Shown: one piece after another, positions 11,699-23,710 of the stretch | How the letters are laid out: every line of letters starts with the position of its first letter | How positions within the stretch are numbered: position 1 is the first letter of the stretch | DNA from: Diphasiastrum complanatum | Lineage: Eukaryota > Streptophyta > Lycopodiopsida > Lycopodiales > Lycopodiaceae | NCBI GenBank assembly: GCA_029204225.1 | Contig: CM055092.1 | Coordinates: 71,241,472-71,305,471, forward strand | Length of the DNA stretch: 64,000 nucleotides | Direction of reading: 5' to 3' | Position numbers and translations under genes: made by a program | The notes under the pieces: model-generated | Databases searched by the model: none | Told to the model about the DNA's origin: nothing | What the model saw: the letters and a program-made list of their open reading frames with translations, nothing else

Positions 11699-14478
11699 AA
11701 TAGACCAAGTCCCATCTGTAACCTGGAAGAATGGGTAATCCTCTCTCTTGACTCTCATGAGTCTCCATGAAAAGTAATAGGTCTCTCTCACCAGTAAAGT
11801 CAATGAGATTACCAATATTGGACGATGAATTTATGTCGTTGCAATTTCAAACCCCAATCTGCAAACAGCGTGGATGGGGCGCCAATATCCAAGTTCCTAT
11901 TGGAATCTCTAGACGTCTTGTCAATGTATCGTATTCGATCATCCCTATAAATAACATGTCTGCCTGTCACTTTAGCTTCTTGTAAGGCTTTATGTCTCTC
12001 CTTCATCATCATCTTGAATTTGGTCTTTGTGTGTAAGAATGTCATCATCTTTGGTCTCTATATGTAAGAATGTCATCATCATCATCATCATTTGACTCTA
12101 AATCTATTTGTGGTTTGCTCCTAGAGAAGAAGGATGTGATTTGAAGGAAAGTATCAAAGTAACTATGCTCATCTGTCTAACATATGTCCTGCCACAGTAA
12201 GAACGTCTCTTGTATCATGAGAGCAACACAATGGGGTCCTCATATGCTATAAAAGAACGCAATGTGACCGGTGTGTCCTGCAATGAACAATGATATATCC
12301 CTCTAAACTCATAGTATATATGGCATCTGAAGATAAATTGTTTCTCGGAATCCACCTCACTCAAGGAACGTAATTGACAAGTCTCAATTAAACTCGAGAT
12401 ACCTTGGAAGCGTTCAGTCTCAATCGCAAGCTGGGGTGATGAAATTCAAAGCTTCCCAAAGTACGAACCTAACCCCGTGGGATAGTCCTAGTGGCAATGC
12501 AACCAACTCCAAAAAGTGAGTCCGATAATTTGACCCCCGACTAACGTTGTCATGCACGATCAAGATATGCACCGTAGATGGACCGTACCTAAGGGAAGGT
12601 CTATGATAGAGATGCCAAATGTCTCAAGTAGGTGAGAGGCCTAGGAAAACCATGACAAATACAATCAATAGCTATGGAGATGTTGAGAGGAGGTAAGTGC
12701 TACGTGTATTTCTCCTGAAAATCCTAAAACGTCTTGACTCTCTGAATGTACATGATGAGCTGAAAAATGGCACCAAGCTGTAGAGGCAAGACTACAAACT
12801 TTGCCAGAATAGTCTGGTGTGGGACATTGGGCTTAGCCCGCATCATGCATGACAACATAGCAACTTGTAGATGTGATATACTGACCCAATTAGATAAGTA
12901 AGACCTTCACACCATGTCTTTCTAGCATAGAGGGATGTAGGGGTAACAATCATATCAAAAAGCCAACACTCTTTGGGGCATCGCAAATGGACTTCCAAAA
13001 ATAGAACCTCTCCAATGGGCGTATCTCATACCAAATATAGGTCTTGTAAGAGTACTCCCAAGTAAGTGTAGGATGGTAAAGCCCTAGATGTATTGAAGAC
13101 CATAAACTTGGTCCTCACAATGTTAACCCTCGAACCCTATCTAGTACATAAAGCATGAAGATTGTCCAACTATCTTTATAGGCCCACTCTAGTCAGAGAG
13201 ACTAGAATCACATCAGCTGCATAGAGAAGAATGGCGATCAATATGTCACCAAGCTTGCAACCAGCACCTTTGCATTGCTCAATGATTGTCTCAAGCTCAT
13301 CAATGTATAATTTAAAGAGTGTAGGTGCCAGGGCACAACCCTACTCCAATCCTATGATTCTCCATGTCTGCTCTGAAATATCTTTGCACTCTTGAAACAA
13401 CCCAAAACTCTCTGATTCAGTGCCATCAACACTAGAACTGTATCAATGGAAAAACCAAGATCTTGCTTCCTTTGGAGTAAGGAACATGGCACAGAAGCGC
13501 ATGGACCATGTCAGAGGTGAAGAAAGTGAACTCAGATGGATGAGGAGAGATGGAGATGGGCATGTCAATGGGTAAGTATAGCATAGTAGCATAATCATTC
13601 CAGGTACATAGGTCATCCAAGAGGGGGGTTTTGGGGAACGAGGGTGAACTCTCGCACAAGAGCAAGAGCTGAAAAAAAGGTCGACAAGTCATTTTTTCTT
13701 CGCAGTCGTCATAGGCTGCTGCAAATCGGGGTGGCCTAGAGCATGAAAAAACACAATTCTAGACACCAAAGTTTAGCGGAAGCTTGAGGATCTTGGATCT
13801 AATAAGCCCACAAGTTGCCTCGAGGCTTAAAAGACCACATGCAATTAACATGCATTGACATGCAAGAACATTTAACCAACATGCAAACTCATGCAACAAC
13901 ATGCAAGAGCATGCACTGACCATGCACTGGAAAAATCAGATTCAGATTCACTTCTAATTGTTTCTAATTATAAGGAATGACAGAGCCTATGCAGTAGAAA
14001 CCTTGTGCAATTGATTTCATTCAATTTGGACAATCCATTAAGAAGAAATGAAGGAACAAGCAAGTCAGATCCAGCGCCCAATCAGATCTGAATGATGGCT
14101 GTTCTGGTCATCAACACTTTGATCGAAGCTAGAAAGCATAGGAATAGTAGCGCCCTCCTCCAAGGATCAGTATGCAACTGTCCTGATCGAAATCTGATGA
14201 GAGGAGAGGGAGAAACATGTAAAAGATCAGATCAGATCCAACTGCGACCTCCTACAAATATTCAGATCAAGGAGACAATGAAAAATGATGAAGATGGAAG
14301 ATGATTCCATTCAACACACTCTCCAACTCGTGGAGACTATTAAATAGAATGTGGCATCATCATGCAAGAAGGCCCTCCACGAGTTTGGTGCTAAAATTTT
14401 TTGCCTAAGTTTACTTGGGCCTTAAAAACTTTGGCCCCAAATAAAACCATGTGCTATGTTTTATTTATTTAACTAGGT
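11699..14478. repeat. Tandem duplication, right copy (about 2780 bp)
   Basis: Direct copy of 8916-11698. Differences noticed include TTGGAAGG/TTGTAAGG (near 9201/11983), CATCCCAA/CATCGCAA (10197/12981), GGGGCACG/GGGGAACG (10853/13636) and a small deletion near 14338. The joint at 11698/11699 reads AACTAGGTCAATAGACC and shows at most 1-2 bp of microhomology. Confidence 0.95.
12083..13692 (-). pseudogene. LINE ORF2 reverse transcriptase and C-terminus (right duplicate)
   Basis: Copy of the block at 9300-10909, with the same YAAD in place of YADD and the same frameshifts. The defects therefore predate the duplication. Confidence 0.7.
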
Positions 14479-14499
14479 TTATATTTCAACGATAGGCAC

Positions 14500-14871
14500 G
14501 CTTTTTGCAATAGAGTGTATGATGGTATGATCAGCAAGCAGTACGTAAGAGGTGCAGTTCATGTGTGCATGCAAAGGTTACTCAATGGTGTAGAGAACCA
14601 CACTCATGATCATACCAAGGATATCGTATGGAGCGAGATGGTGTGGATGTACATCTGTGGGGTTTAGAGGGAAGGACAAGGAGGCAGCAATGTGAAGTGA
14701 GGTGGTGAGGAAGGTGGCGACACCGAGCTATCATTTGGAAAATGATTAAGTAGTGAGGTGAGAGACTCTTGGTATGTCGCCTTATAAATGGGTCGAGAAT
14801 GTATCGTGAAGGAAAAGAGGTGGAGATTGTGAGGGTGTGATAGTACCAAGATGGAAAGAGAGGAAGGAATG
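14500..14871 (-). other. Probable LINE 5' leader piece
   Basis: On the minus strand there is a CATTTATAAGGCGACAT box (about 14795-14780) followed by pyrimidine-rich sequence. This is the same layout as the leader at 5790-5870. It begins immediately after the CT tail of the LINE 3' end at 14872, again giving a head-to-tail arrangement. No open frame is recognised. Confidence 0.4.
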
Positions 14872-15330
14872 ATGAGAGAGAGAGAGAGCTATATTAATGT
14901 CTTTATGCCGTAAGGTACATAAGATCAAGTATTATAGATACTAAAAGGAGCATATAAATGTTTCTAGAAACAAACAACTACTAGACAAAGGGGATGAACT
15001 AGCAAAACTAGATAGACCTCCGCTCTACTCTCGTGATAGGTAGAACTGAGAGATGACACAATGGAGTGTAGTATAACTATAGTTGTATACGACAAAGCAA
15101 AATTGTATCATATATCATGTCGACCGCTGCCAAAGAAAGCAAGGATAGATGACAATGCAGGTATTGAAGAGGAAACGGTGGGCTTGCTCGCATAAGCCCT
15201 AGATCTACAAATCTCTTGGTAGCCATGAAGCTTAGTCTCGAAGCAATACACTATCATCGGTCCCAGTAAAGGTCTCGAGCACCATACAACCGACATGAAG
15301 GTCTCCTAAATCAATAGATAGCACGCCAAC
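14872..15330 (-). mobile_element. LINE 3' end (minus strand) with CT tail
   Basis: Read on the minus strand, the end of ORF2 (15296-15108; PTVSSSIPALSSILAFFGSG, like the tail at about 5210-5270) is followed by a 3' region close to that at 5330-5510 (shared CTAGTAGTTGT, CATTTATATGCTCCTTT). It ends ATAAAGACATTAATATAGC plus a CT tail at 14872-14890. It has a 5' truncation typical of LINEs. Confidence 0.65.
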
Positions 15331-16402
15331 ATCTGGCAGAGAAATTTGTTTCTTCTTCTTACAGACAGAGAGTGACACTAGTGTGCAGGTCTAGACTTCT
15401 ATCAAGGAACACCACCAAGCAGCTCCCATAGACACTCATAAACATCATACCCATAAGTTGTAGAATGATTGATTGAGATACTACTCATAGTGAGTGGTTG
15501 CCCTGACAGAAACCTTCCACGAAGTTACCAAACTGGGGTCACGAGGTCTCTAAAGGGTTTGTGCCCTATAACTTGGTCACTAGTATGTAGAATCTATCTT
15601 ATCTGCTTGGCTGTCTATTCTAAGAACAAGCTAACCAAGTCTTTATTACAGCTTATAACTTATTAATTCTTCACATAAAAAGATACTCATAGTTTGGCTA
15701 TTTCACTAGATGAAGGTGCTAATGTATCTTGAGATTATGCTTCGAGGATATGTTCTTTGACAAATAATAGGGGATATATATGCGAAAATTTTCAATACAG
15801 GGGTTGCTTCATTAATTAACATCTTAGAGTCAAAAAACTCCCCTTGAGGCTGAGGTATTTTCTAAGTAGTGTCATTGTGTAGGATGCTCAGGCTTGAAAA
15901 GATTATAACTGCATCTTGCCTCTTCATTAAAGTTTCCTTGATTTCAGAGTAATCAATGGATGCTTGAAGATTTTTTGGTTCTGACTGGTCTTCTTGGTTT
16001 TCAGTAGAACCCTCAAATGTACTTCATCTTTTATCTATATTAGATTCTCCTTTGTGTACTATGCAATGGCTTTTTCCTTCTGTTATTTTTATTTTTTGGA
16101 ATGCGGCGTAGACTCTTTGGGATCTCACTGAGTCCTTCAACAATGGGAGACTAAACAAAGCATTTTGCTATTGTTGATTCAGGGGTGTGTTTGTGTGCTG
16201 TGTTTCTAAGGACACATCACGGGCATGGAATGGCATGTTATTTACTGACAGTTGTCGGGGGATGCAATTATTATTGATTCTACATTTGCAACTTTACTGC
16301 TCATGTATCTGGCAATTTTGTTGCTTTATGTTAAGCTATACAATAAGTTTGCAAACTCCATAGTTTTTTTTTTTGTTTTGAATGTAGTTTTGGCCCTCGC
16401 AG
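15331..16402. other. Upstream side of the TAPT1 exons; no gene identified
   Basis: I looked here for the preceding TAPT1/POD1 exon (the family block before VVERFHI) and did not find it. The open frame 16252-16527 contains exon 16403-16500 but its upstream part is intron-like. Nothing else is recognised. Confidence 0.5.
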
Positions 16403-18937
16403 ATGTAGTGGAGCGCTTTCACATTATGACATGCCTCTGTTTTGTCTTTGCTCAACATGTTATGGTGGCAGAAGGAAACTGGGTGAAGCGTTTCATGTTT
16501 GTAAGTTGTTTACTACTTAAGATATAGGAGCATCTCTTGGTGTTGCTTCACATTGTATGTCAACACAACAGTGTTCATTACATAATATTGTGTAGCATTA
16601 TGCTATGCACAATGATTGTTTATATTGGTGATCTTTTTGAGGATAATGATAATTTGTGCTGCACAGAATGCAACGATGGTTTTGGCATGTGAGGTTCTTG
16701 TTGATGTTATCAAACATTCGTTCTTGGCAAAGTTTAATGATATCAAGCCCGTCGCATTTTCTGATTTTCTTCAGGCCCTCTGTAAGCAGGTATGGTATAT
16801 ATATTTCTTTCCTTTTCAGATCAGTATAATATAGCTGCTGTTAAAATCAATGATGAAGCTAATAACAAGTGTCTCATTTTTATACTCAACCATGGAGATT
16901 TATTATTATTAACAAAGTTTACAGGAATTCTGGTTTGTTCAAGTTTTTATCGGTTGCCTCATCTGTTGAATTTAACAATTTTTTATGATGTTTTGCAGCT
17001 TGATACTAATAGTTTACGATAGAGGATTGAGACTCATTTTTCTGTGGATTCAATCAGCTGTTTAAAGTTTGACGGGCATAAATTTACGTTGGAAGTATTA
17101 TTTTTAATAGTTTATATACTGTATTTGGTTCAATTTACCACTGTATGCACTCATGTATTAGACCAAAGCTTCCTTCTGCAGCGTGTGCAATTTTTTTACC
17201 TTCACATGAAGAAACATTGGCTTTGCACGCACTTTTCATGTGTTATAGTCTTCACAGTGCTCAAATGTGGGGAATGATTACAAGGTGTTAGATGCAAGGT
17301 TTTCATTATGTATGTGCCTTGGTGACCACCGTTCCATTCAATAAGATTAGGCTTTGAGGTCCAAACAAAATGATACTATACCTACGGTCATCAAAATATT
17401 AGTCATCAATCATAATGCAATATCTAAGGTCACCCATCTTGGTGCTACCATTTGGGCCCTCTCGACACACTAAAGTATCTTTCATGCTTAGAGAATTTTT
17501 CTACATCTAGGCCACCCTAACGACATCAATGCCCGTGGCCAGCGTGCTTTCACTAGTGCTAGGTGAGTCGCCAAGCTAGGTTGGAAGCTAGCACTACATG
17601 AGGTGGGCATCGATGTCCATTTCATATCCTATACTTCCTGAAAAATGATGGCTTGAAAACGTAACTCATAAAATGATTGCTTGAAAAACGTAACTTGAAA
17701 AAAGATGCTGTGAAAACGATGCCTTGAAAACATAGCTTGAAGGTCTTGAAAAACAATGCCTCGAGAATCTTCAAAAATGATCTGTATGAAGGAAAACTAA
17801 TGGATCTGCATGCTGGAAAAATGATGGGTCTGAAAAAATTCTCTTTCACTTGAAAATGATAAAAAAAAAAATTGCAAGTTTTAAGTTTTAAGTCTTATTT
17901 ACTGCACGTACAGAACTCAGTACGTTCTGTACAGAACAGCATTCTATGTTATAATCTCTTTTTTGCAGCTAACATATGCCTTAATTAGCCAACCAAGTAC
18001 GTACAAGTATTCTAGAAACATACATCTTCAATTCAATTTATGTAAAATTTTGATGGATTTTTAGCGTAGTCATGAATTCCATTGCACCATTTCTGTACAT
18101 GATGGAAACTTGAGACTTAAATGCTTAGATGCAAATGATGCACACACTGACACCTTCGCTTGAATTTTACTTCAAGAAAATATTGTAGAAGTCCTATTGA
18201 CAGATGACCACCTTAACTCATGATGTCTTTTTTATTGTTGCGCTCTTTAGTGAATTTTTTCTGGAGTGAACAACTAAAATGGAGATACGTGAAATCTAGT
18301 CTATGCTGCTTATTCTTTGAGATATGTTCATCATTTTAAAACATCATCCTTGACTCTATTTGAGATAGGTTTTCTTTGTAGCATGAAAATTCACATGTCT
18401 GGGTTCCTTAAGATATGGTAAGATGCATACATGTAAAACTTTGACTCCTAAATGCGTTGCTGTTTGTCACAGACACTCAACCTCCCATCACATGAGGGGC
18501 AGAAAAGGTTGACATTTGTACCCATAGCACCTGCATGTGTGGTAAGTTGTCCATTATCTTTTGTAAGGGTCCTTGTATGCTGAATTGAAGAGTACATAAT
18601 ATAGTTGCGAAATATTTTTGTACTTAACATGTTCTCCTAGTTCATATAGTTTGCCATTGCCAAATACATCTTGCCACGGTTTTCTTTCAAGCAACTATTG
18701 ATTTACCATATCTTTTTCTTGTCATTGCAGGTGGTAAGAGTTTTGATTCCATTGTATGCTGCCTACCTGCCTCAATCACCATATTGGTGGAGGTCTTTAT
18801 CAATACTTACCCTAGTCATGGCAACGTATGCCTTATTGTGTGTGTGGAAAGTTGTCGTTGGTATCGGTTTGCAAATGCATGCAAAATGGTATCTTGAACG
18901 ATGTCATCAAAAAGAAAGACATTTACATGCTGATTAA
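16403..18937 (+). CDS. TAPT1/POD1-family membrane protein, last four exons
   Basis: Four exons with GT-AG borders and matching phases: 16403-16500, 16667-16789, 18473-18541 and 18731-18937 (stop TAA 18935-18937). They read VERFHIMTC ... FVFAQHVMVAEGNW, then DVIKHSFLAKFNDIKPVAFS ... LCKQ, then TLNLPS ... LTFVPIAPACV, then VVRVLIPLYAAYLPQSP ... VGIGLQMHAKWYLERC ... HLHAD. This matches the C-terminal half of TAPT1 proteins (DUF747), including Arabidopsis POD1 (POLLEN DEFECTIVE IN GUIDANCE 1), an ER multi-pass protein. The last exon has a hydrophobic helix before the conserved VGIGLQ block. No internal stop or frameshift is seen. The N-terminal exons are not in the window, so the gene is either split by very long repeat-filled introns extending off the left edge or truncated by the LINE insertions. 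Coordinates cover the exon-intron span. Confidence 0.88.
17638..17862. repeat. Degenerate short tandem repeats in a TAPT1 intron
   Basis: About ten imperfect units around CTTGAAAAACGATGC / TGAAAAATGATG within the 1683-bp intron 16790-18472. Unit length drifts between about 17 and 26 bp. No coding frame is implied. Confidence 0.6.
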
Positions 18938-21900
18938 TTATTAAGTGCTGCTTCTAAGACACATAAGTCACCAATATGAAAAGCTATTCTTTCATTAGTG
19001 CATGCTGCTTGGTCCATAATAGAAAAATGTTCGCCTATTCTTTGGAGGTGAAAATGCAGTACCAATTGCGATGTCAATTTGTTTAATGCGTAACGAAAAA
19101 AATTCCTATTTTGAAGCGGATTGGTGGTCATTTAAGATATATCAGTGAGAAAACAACTTAGAAAATGACTCAAACCACCAGTGAAGGTCTCTGAAAAAAC
19201 CATTCCTAAGTTGACCACAAATTGTACCGAGCCTCATCTCAAATAATCGTCAGGATGTGCTGTAAAAATGTTCATTTAATATTCACACTGAAAATATATT
19301 TACCAAATTGGCAACTATTCTACGAGCAACAGAAAATATTTTTAGTGCACAAGAGAGAGAAGTAAAAGTCTTTGACTACAAACATTTACACTTGACCATG
19401 CAGGTAACTTGGGATTTCCAGAGAATGATATCCATTTGAGGAAAACATTTTTTTGTTTCTTTGTTGATGTTCAAATCAAACTCATATAAACTAATCATAT
19501 ACAAAATTATTTGATAAGTCATTTTTTGTAATCTGAAAATTTTTGTTGATCAATCTTGCATGCATTGTCAGGTGTAAGTGCGTCGTCATATTTGCATGAG
19601 GTAACAGTCACTTCTGATATCTAGAAGGTCATCAACAATCATTTGCTGTCAATGATTATCATGTTTCTACACACGAACACAAATAAGTTGGAAGAAAGCA
19701 TAAAATGATGAACAAATGCATGTAAGCAAAGTGCAGCTGATATTATTGAGGTTTCTTTTTTTTTTTAAAGATGAGTACAGATAAAACTGGAATCAATTGC
19801 CCTTTATCAAACAGATGACCAAAAGAAAGTGTTTTGGCAACCAAAACAGAACATAAAAATACTAGATCAGAGTTCCAAGTCCAGCCACTATCCAGTTATT
19901 GAAAATTGTTAGAAGTAGGTAGCATATAGGAGGAGAAATAGATAAAGATGTGCAAGCTCCTTTTGCTCAACTTGCCACTTATTATTTTGCCAATAATCAT
20001 GAAAGAACTAAAGTATTAAGGAATTGTTACAATAATGAAACAGGACTTCATAACTTAAGACTATCATACTTTTGAAGTATCTCCTCAGTGATAAATCAAA
20101 ATAAAATGCTGTTTCCATATTATAGGTTTGATGTTCAATGTTTAGAATCAAAGCTTTTTGAAGCATCATCGACATGCATCTTTGTTTTAGCAAGTGCTAC
20201 ACAAGTATCTTGCATAAGAACTAATTGGGTAAGACATGCAAACACAAATTATATCGTCAATTTTTCTCAAACTTGAAACTTATGTGATGATCTTCTTTGA
20301 AATTTTCCACATTTTTAAATAAGGGATAGCACTTCCTAAATTGGTGTTAACAAACACATTTTACAAGTTAATTGTATGTTGCTATAATTCACATTCCACT
20401 CCTACATACTTATGTCTAGGTCATCAAAACCATTGCCAAGGTCAAAAATAGAAGTAGTACTAGTATTAACCCTTGCCAAGCCTATTAGAGCTATGTTACC
20501 CTACTTATAGTCTCCAATCAATCCCACAAAGGTTAATTTGGTCAGATGAACCAAAGTGAAGGTTTCTAGTGATTCTGATTTAGTTTTACTCATAAGAACT
20601 TTTAAAAGTACCAAACTTTCACATCACTCAACCTTCACACGAGTAATATGTGCAAAGTTCGTGTCTAATCTCTGAATATTAATTTTAGGCTAATGTGAAT
20701 TGTGTGAGGGGTTTTGAGATAAAAAAAGGTAATATACTATCAACTTTTTGATACTAGACATTGGTAGGGTCCGATAGACATTTGAACATCCTAATCTAAT
20801 ATCAATAAACCCAATATTGGTGGTGAATGATATTTAGATTAGGGAGAAGATTGGGTAGTCTTGAATTATCTCCTCGTGAACTATCTTTCGATTGCTACTC
20901 TACAAATCTCGAGGATTTTCAGTTTGAAGGAATGAATCAAGATGAAATGGACTTTGGATCTCAATCCTTCCACCGCATTGATTGATGAAATGCAATTGGA
21001 AGTTTAAATTGTTTGTTGATTCATCACAATTATTCAAATTTCATAGGCTTATACATGGGAATGCTACCCTTGGAGCCTTGGAGATTGATTAAAGAATGCA
21101 TAAATACATGGAACGATAGTACATATTGCCATTGTTATTGTTGTATTTGCTATATTAGTGCAAGGATTTGCGTGTTGAACCTTGTCCAAGCCATTGAAAT
21201 TTCAGTAAGAAAAGGAATAAAATGAAGAAAAGATGATTGATGGCATGAGATACATGGTTATGTGGTTATTAGCTTGGTTGGAGCAAGTAGCAAATGTGTA
21301 TTTATTTCTTTTGATATTTTTGTAAGTTCATTCTTGCACAAAAGTTCTTGTCTTGCAAGACATAACGTAGGTATTGAGTCATCACCATCCCACATTTCAT
21401 AAGATATGATAAGAGTACATACTTTTCAAATTTTGACATTGCTCACATTTTACTAGCTTAGCTTGCAAGACAATAATCAAAGAAAAAAATTATCTTGCAC
21501 TACGAGGTGACTTTAACATATTTTAAGATTGCATGTGAGGTAAAATCTACTATTTAAATTCTTAGATAAAATCAGTTGTCAAACCCCTACAAAATGAAGC
21601 CAAAATTTTGGGTGGTCATTGTTGCTGGATCTCTTAAGCTTGTAGAAAGTTACTATCAGCCTCTTTGCCAGAAAGATGCTTTATTACCACGTTATGAGTA
21701 AAAACTCACAACATAGCATATAGTAGAGAGAGTAGACTGCAATTATTCGAATAAAGAACTGAGAAACAGTCTAAATTAGTGGGAGAACAACGATCTACAC
21801 AGTTTTATGTTGTGTATGAGCTGAATCTACTGATCTTATTGAGCTAGCCAATGCTAAACTGAGCAACTTGAGCTGATTGAACCACTAAACTTTTCCTTAA

Positions 21901-22780
21901 ATCTTGCTTTGTTACTAGAGCGCATAAAGGTAATTGCTTTATCTAGTTGTTGAACAGTCAGCACATTGGCATAAAAAAACAAATACGGATGCAAAAGCTG
22001 AAATGTATTTCCTTTTTAGGTTCTCTCAGGAGGAGCTTGGATGTTGGATATAATGTAAAAAAGTTGGTGTTGAAGGTGGTAAAAGGCGATGAGGAATTAA
22101 TCCCATGGAAACAACTTTTACTGTATCTCTGCATAGATGAGATTCTAGAGGCAGCACTCATGAAAGTTTTTCGAGTGCTTTGTGGCACATCGTACAACAC
22201 TACTTTACCCTCCTGAGTGACATGAACTCTCAAATTGTGAATGCAATTCAGTATTTTTCTCCTGTTTTGCATCTTTGCTTATGAGTTTTGTGATTTAACT
22301 TGAAGAACAAAAGAGCAAAATTTAGTTTGCATTTTCTTGTTTTTGTTGTTTGCTCATTTGCAAGTATTACCCCTTTCTTGAACGTGCATAAAAATTCATG
22401 TCACTCCCAACCAGGCTATCTCTCTAATCCTCCATTTATATAATCAAGCACAAGCCATCTTGGTGTTTGGTTACTACATGCGAGTTTATATATATCATGT
22501 TTTCTGAATAGTTTTACAATTCAGCATAATCTGCAAACATCATTCAGATAAAAATAATAGGCATCAATATTTTTCGAATCAAAATAAGTCATAAAATTGG
22601 GAGGAGCTTGAGAGCTTCAGGATAGGATCTTTGCATGTCATAATTAGTGACTAGAAATGAAGATCTGGGCAAAATTGCCAATTTTAGATGTTTGTTGAGC
22701 AAATGACTTTGTGCATGTAATCTTGCAAATGTGGGCACATCTGCTAAAAGCAGCTATATAGCTAGGACCAAAAGATTATT
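18938..22780. other. Intergenic sequence without recognised genes
   Basis: AT-rich DNA downstream of the TAPT1 stop; the first part may be its 3' UTR. Short open frames (for example 21013-21225, and 21947-22216 with an antisense frame at 22272-21958) show no motif I recognise. No RNA gene or LTR is seen. Confidence 0.5.
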
Positions 22781-22782
22781 TG

Positions 22783-23376
22783 TGACGATGTTTGGAGGTC
22801 TATCCCATATTTACGACTCCTAGTTTGTCCCTCCTCTCCTATATATGTAAGTGGGCATGGGAGGAGAGTCATACTAGTGTCCTTGTAGGTAATTTGAGTG
22901 GAGAAGGTGCAATGGAGGGGAGGAGATTTTCCATATCTCCTGTGCTTAGCTTTGTATTAGATAGTCCTGTCTTTGTAAAGTGGATTCTCAACACCCACTT
23001 GTAGGAGGGTGCAAGTGGTAATCCTCAAGTGTTGTCTTGCTTTTTCCTTCTAATCTTTGTGAACTCTAGTTGCTGCTTGCAGGAACTGTAGCAAGAGGAT
23101 TTTCTTCCTCGAACTTCCTTTCATTTTTTGCCTCTTGCTTCTCCACCTCCGTCCTTTACTAGGTAAGCCCTTCTCAAAGGTTCTCTCATGTGGATATATG
23201 AAAATGATGGTCTACTAATGGAGCTATTCATCCAGATTGTCAAGCATGCTATGCTTCATACTTATCTCCACTCTTGTCTTATGCTTGTAGTGCTTGTAGT
23301 TGGAGAATGCTTTGTAGATGCTTTTTGCTGCTTTATGCTACAATTGATACCAACATCTATGATTGAGTTCATAACA
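22783..23376 (+). other. LTR-like segment ending in a copia-type primer site
   Basis: The right end reads ATAACA followed by TGGTATCACAGTAC at 23377, close to the initiator-Met primer site of plant copia elements (TGGTATCAGAGC). TATATATG lies near 22842. I could not find a matching LTR start or a second LTR, and no gag follows because a CT array replaces it. Confidence 0.3.
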
Positions 23377-23388
23377 TGGTATCACAGT

Positions 23389-23576
<188 letters not shown>

Positions 23577-23577
23577 C

Positions 23578-23710
23578 TGTTTTTGGATTTTCCAACCTAT
23601 ATCTAGGTCTTTTTGGATTTCCCAGCCATTTTCTAGGTTGTTTTTGGATTTTCCAGCCATTTTCCAAGCTGTTTTTGGATTTTCCAGCCAATCTCTAGGT
23701 CATTTTTGGA
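23578..23710. repeat. Tandem repeat of about 31 bp, four copies
   Basis: Four consecutive units of about 30-32 bp, each with TTTTTGGATTTTCCAGCC followed by ATTTTCTAGGT-like sequence, directly after the CT array. The first unit is the most diverged. Confidence 0.9.

Noticed and set aside
21947-22272. Overlapping sense and antisense frames of 89 and 104 codons
   Set aside because: Neither has a recognisable motif; opposite frames over the same bases are usually chance.
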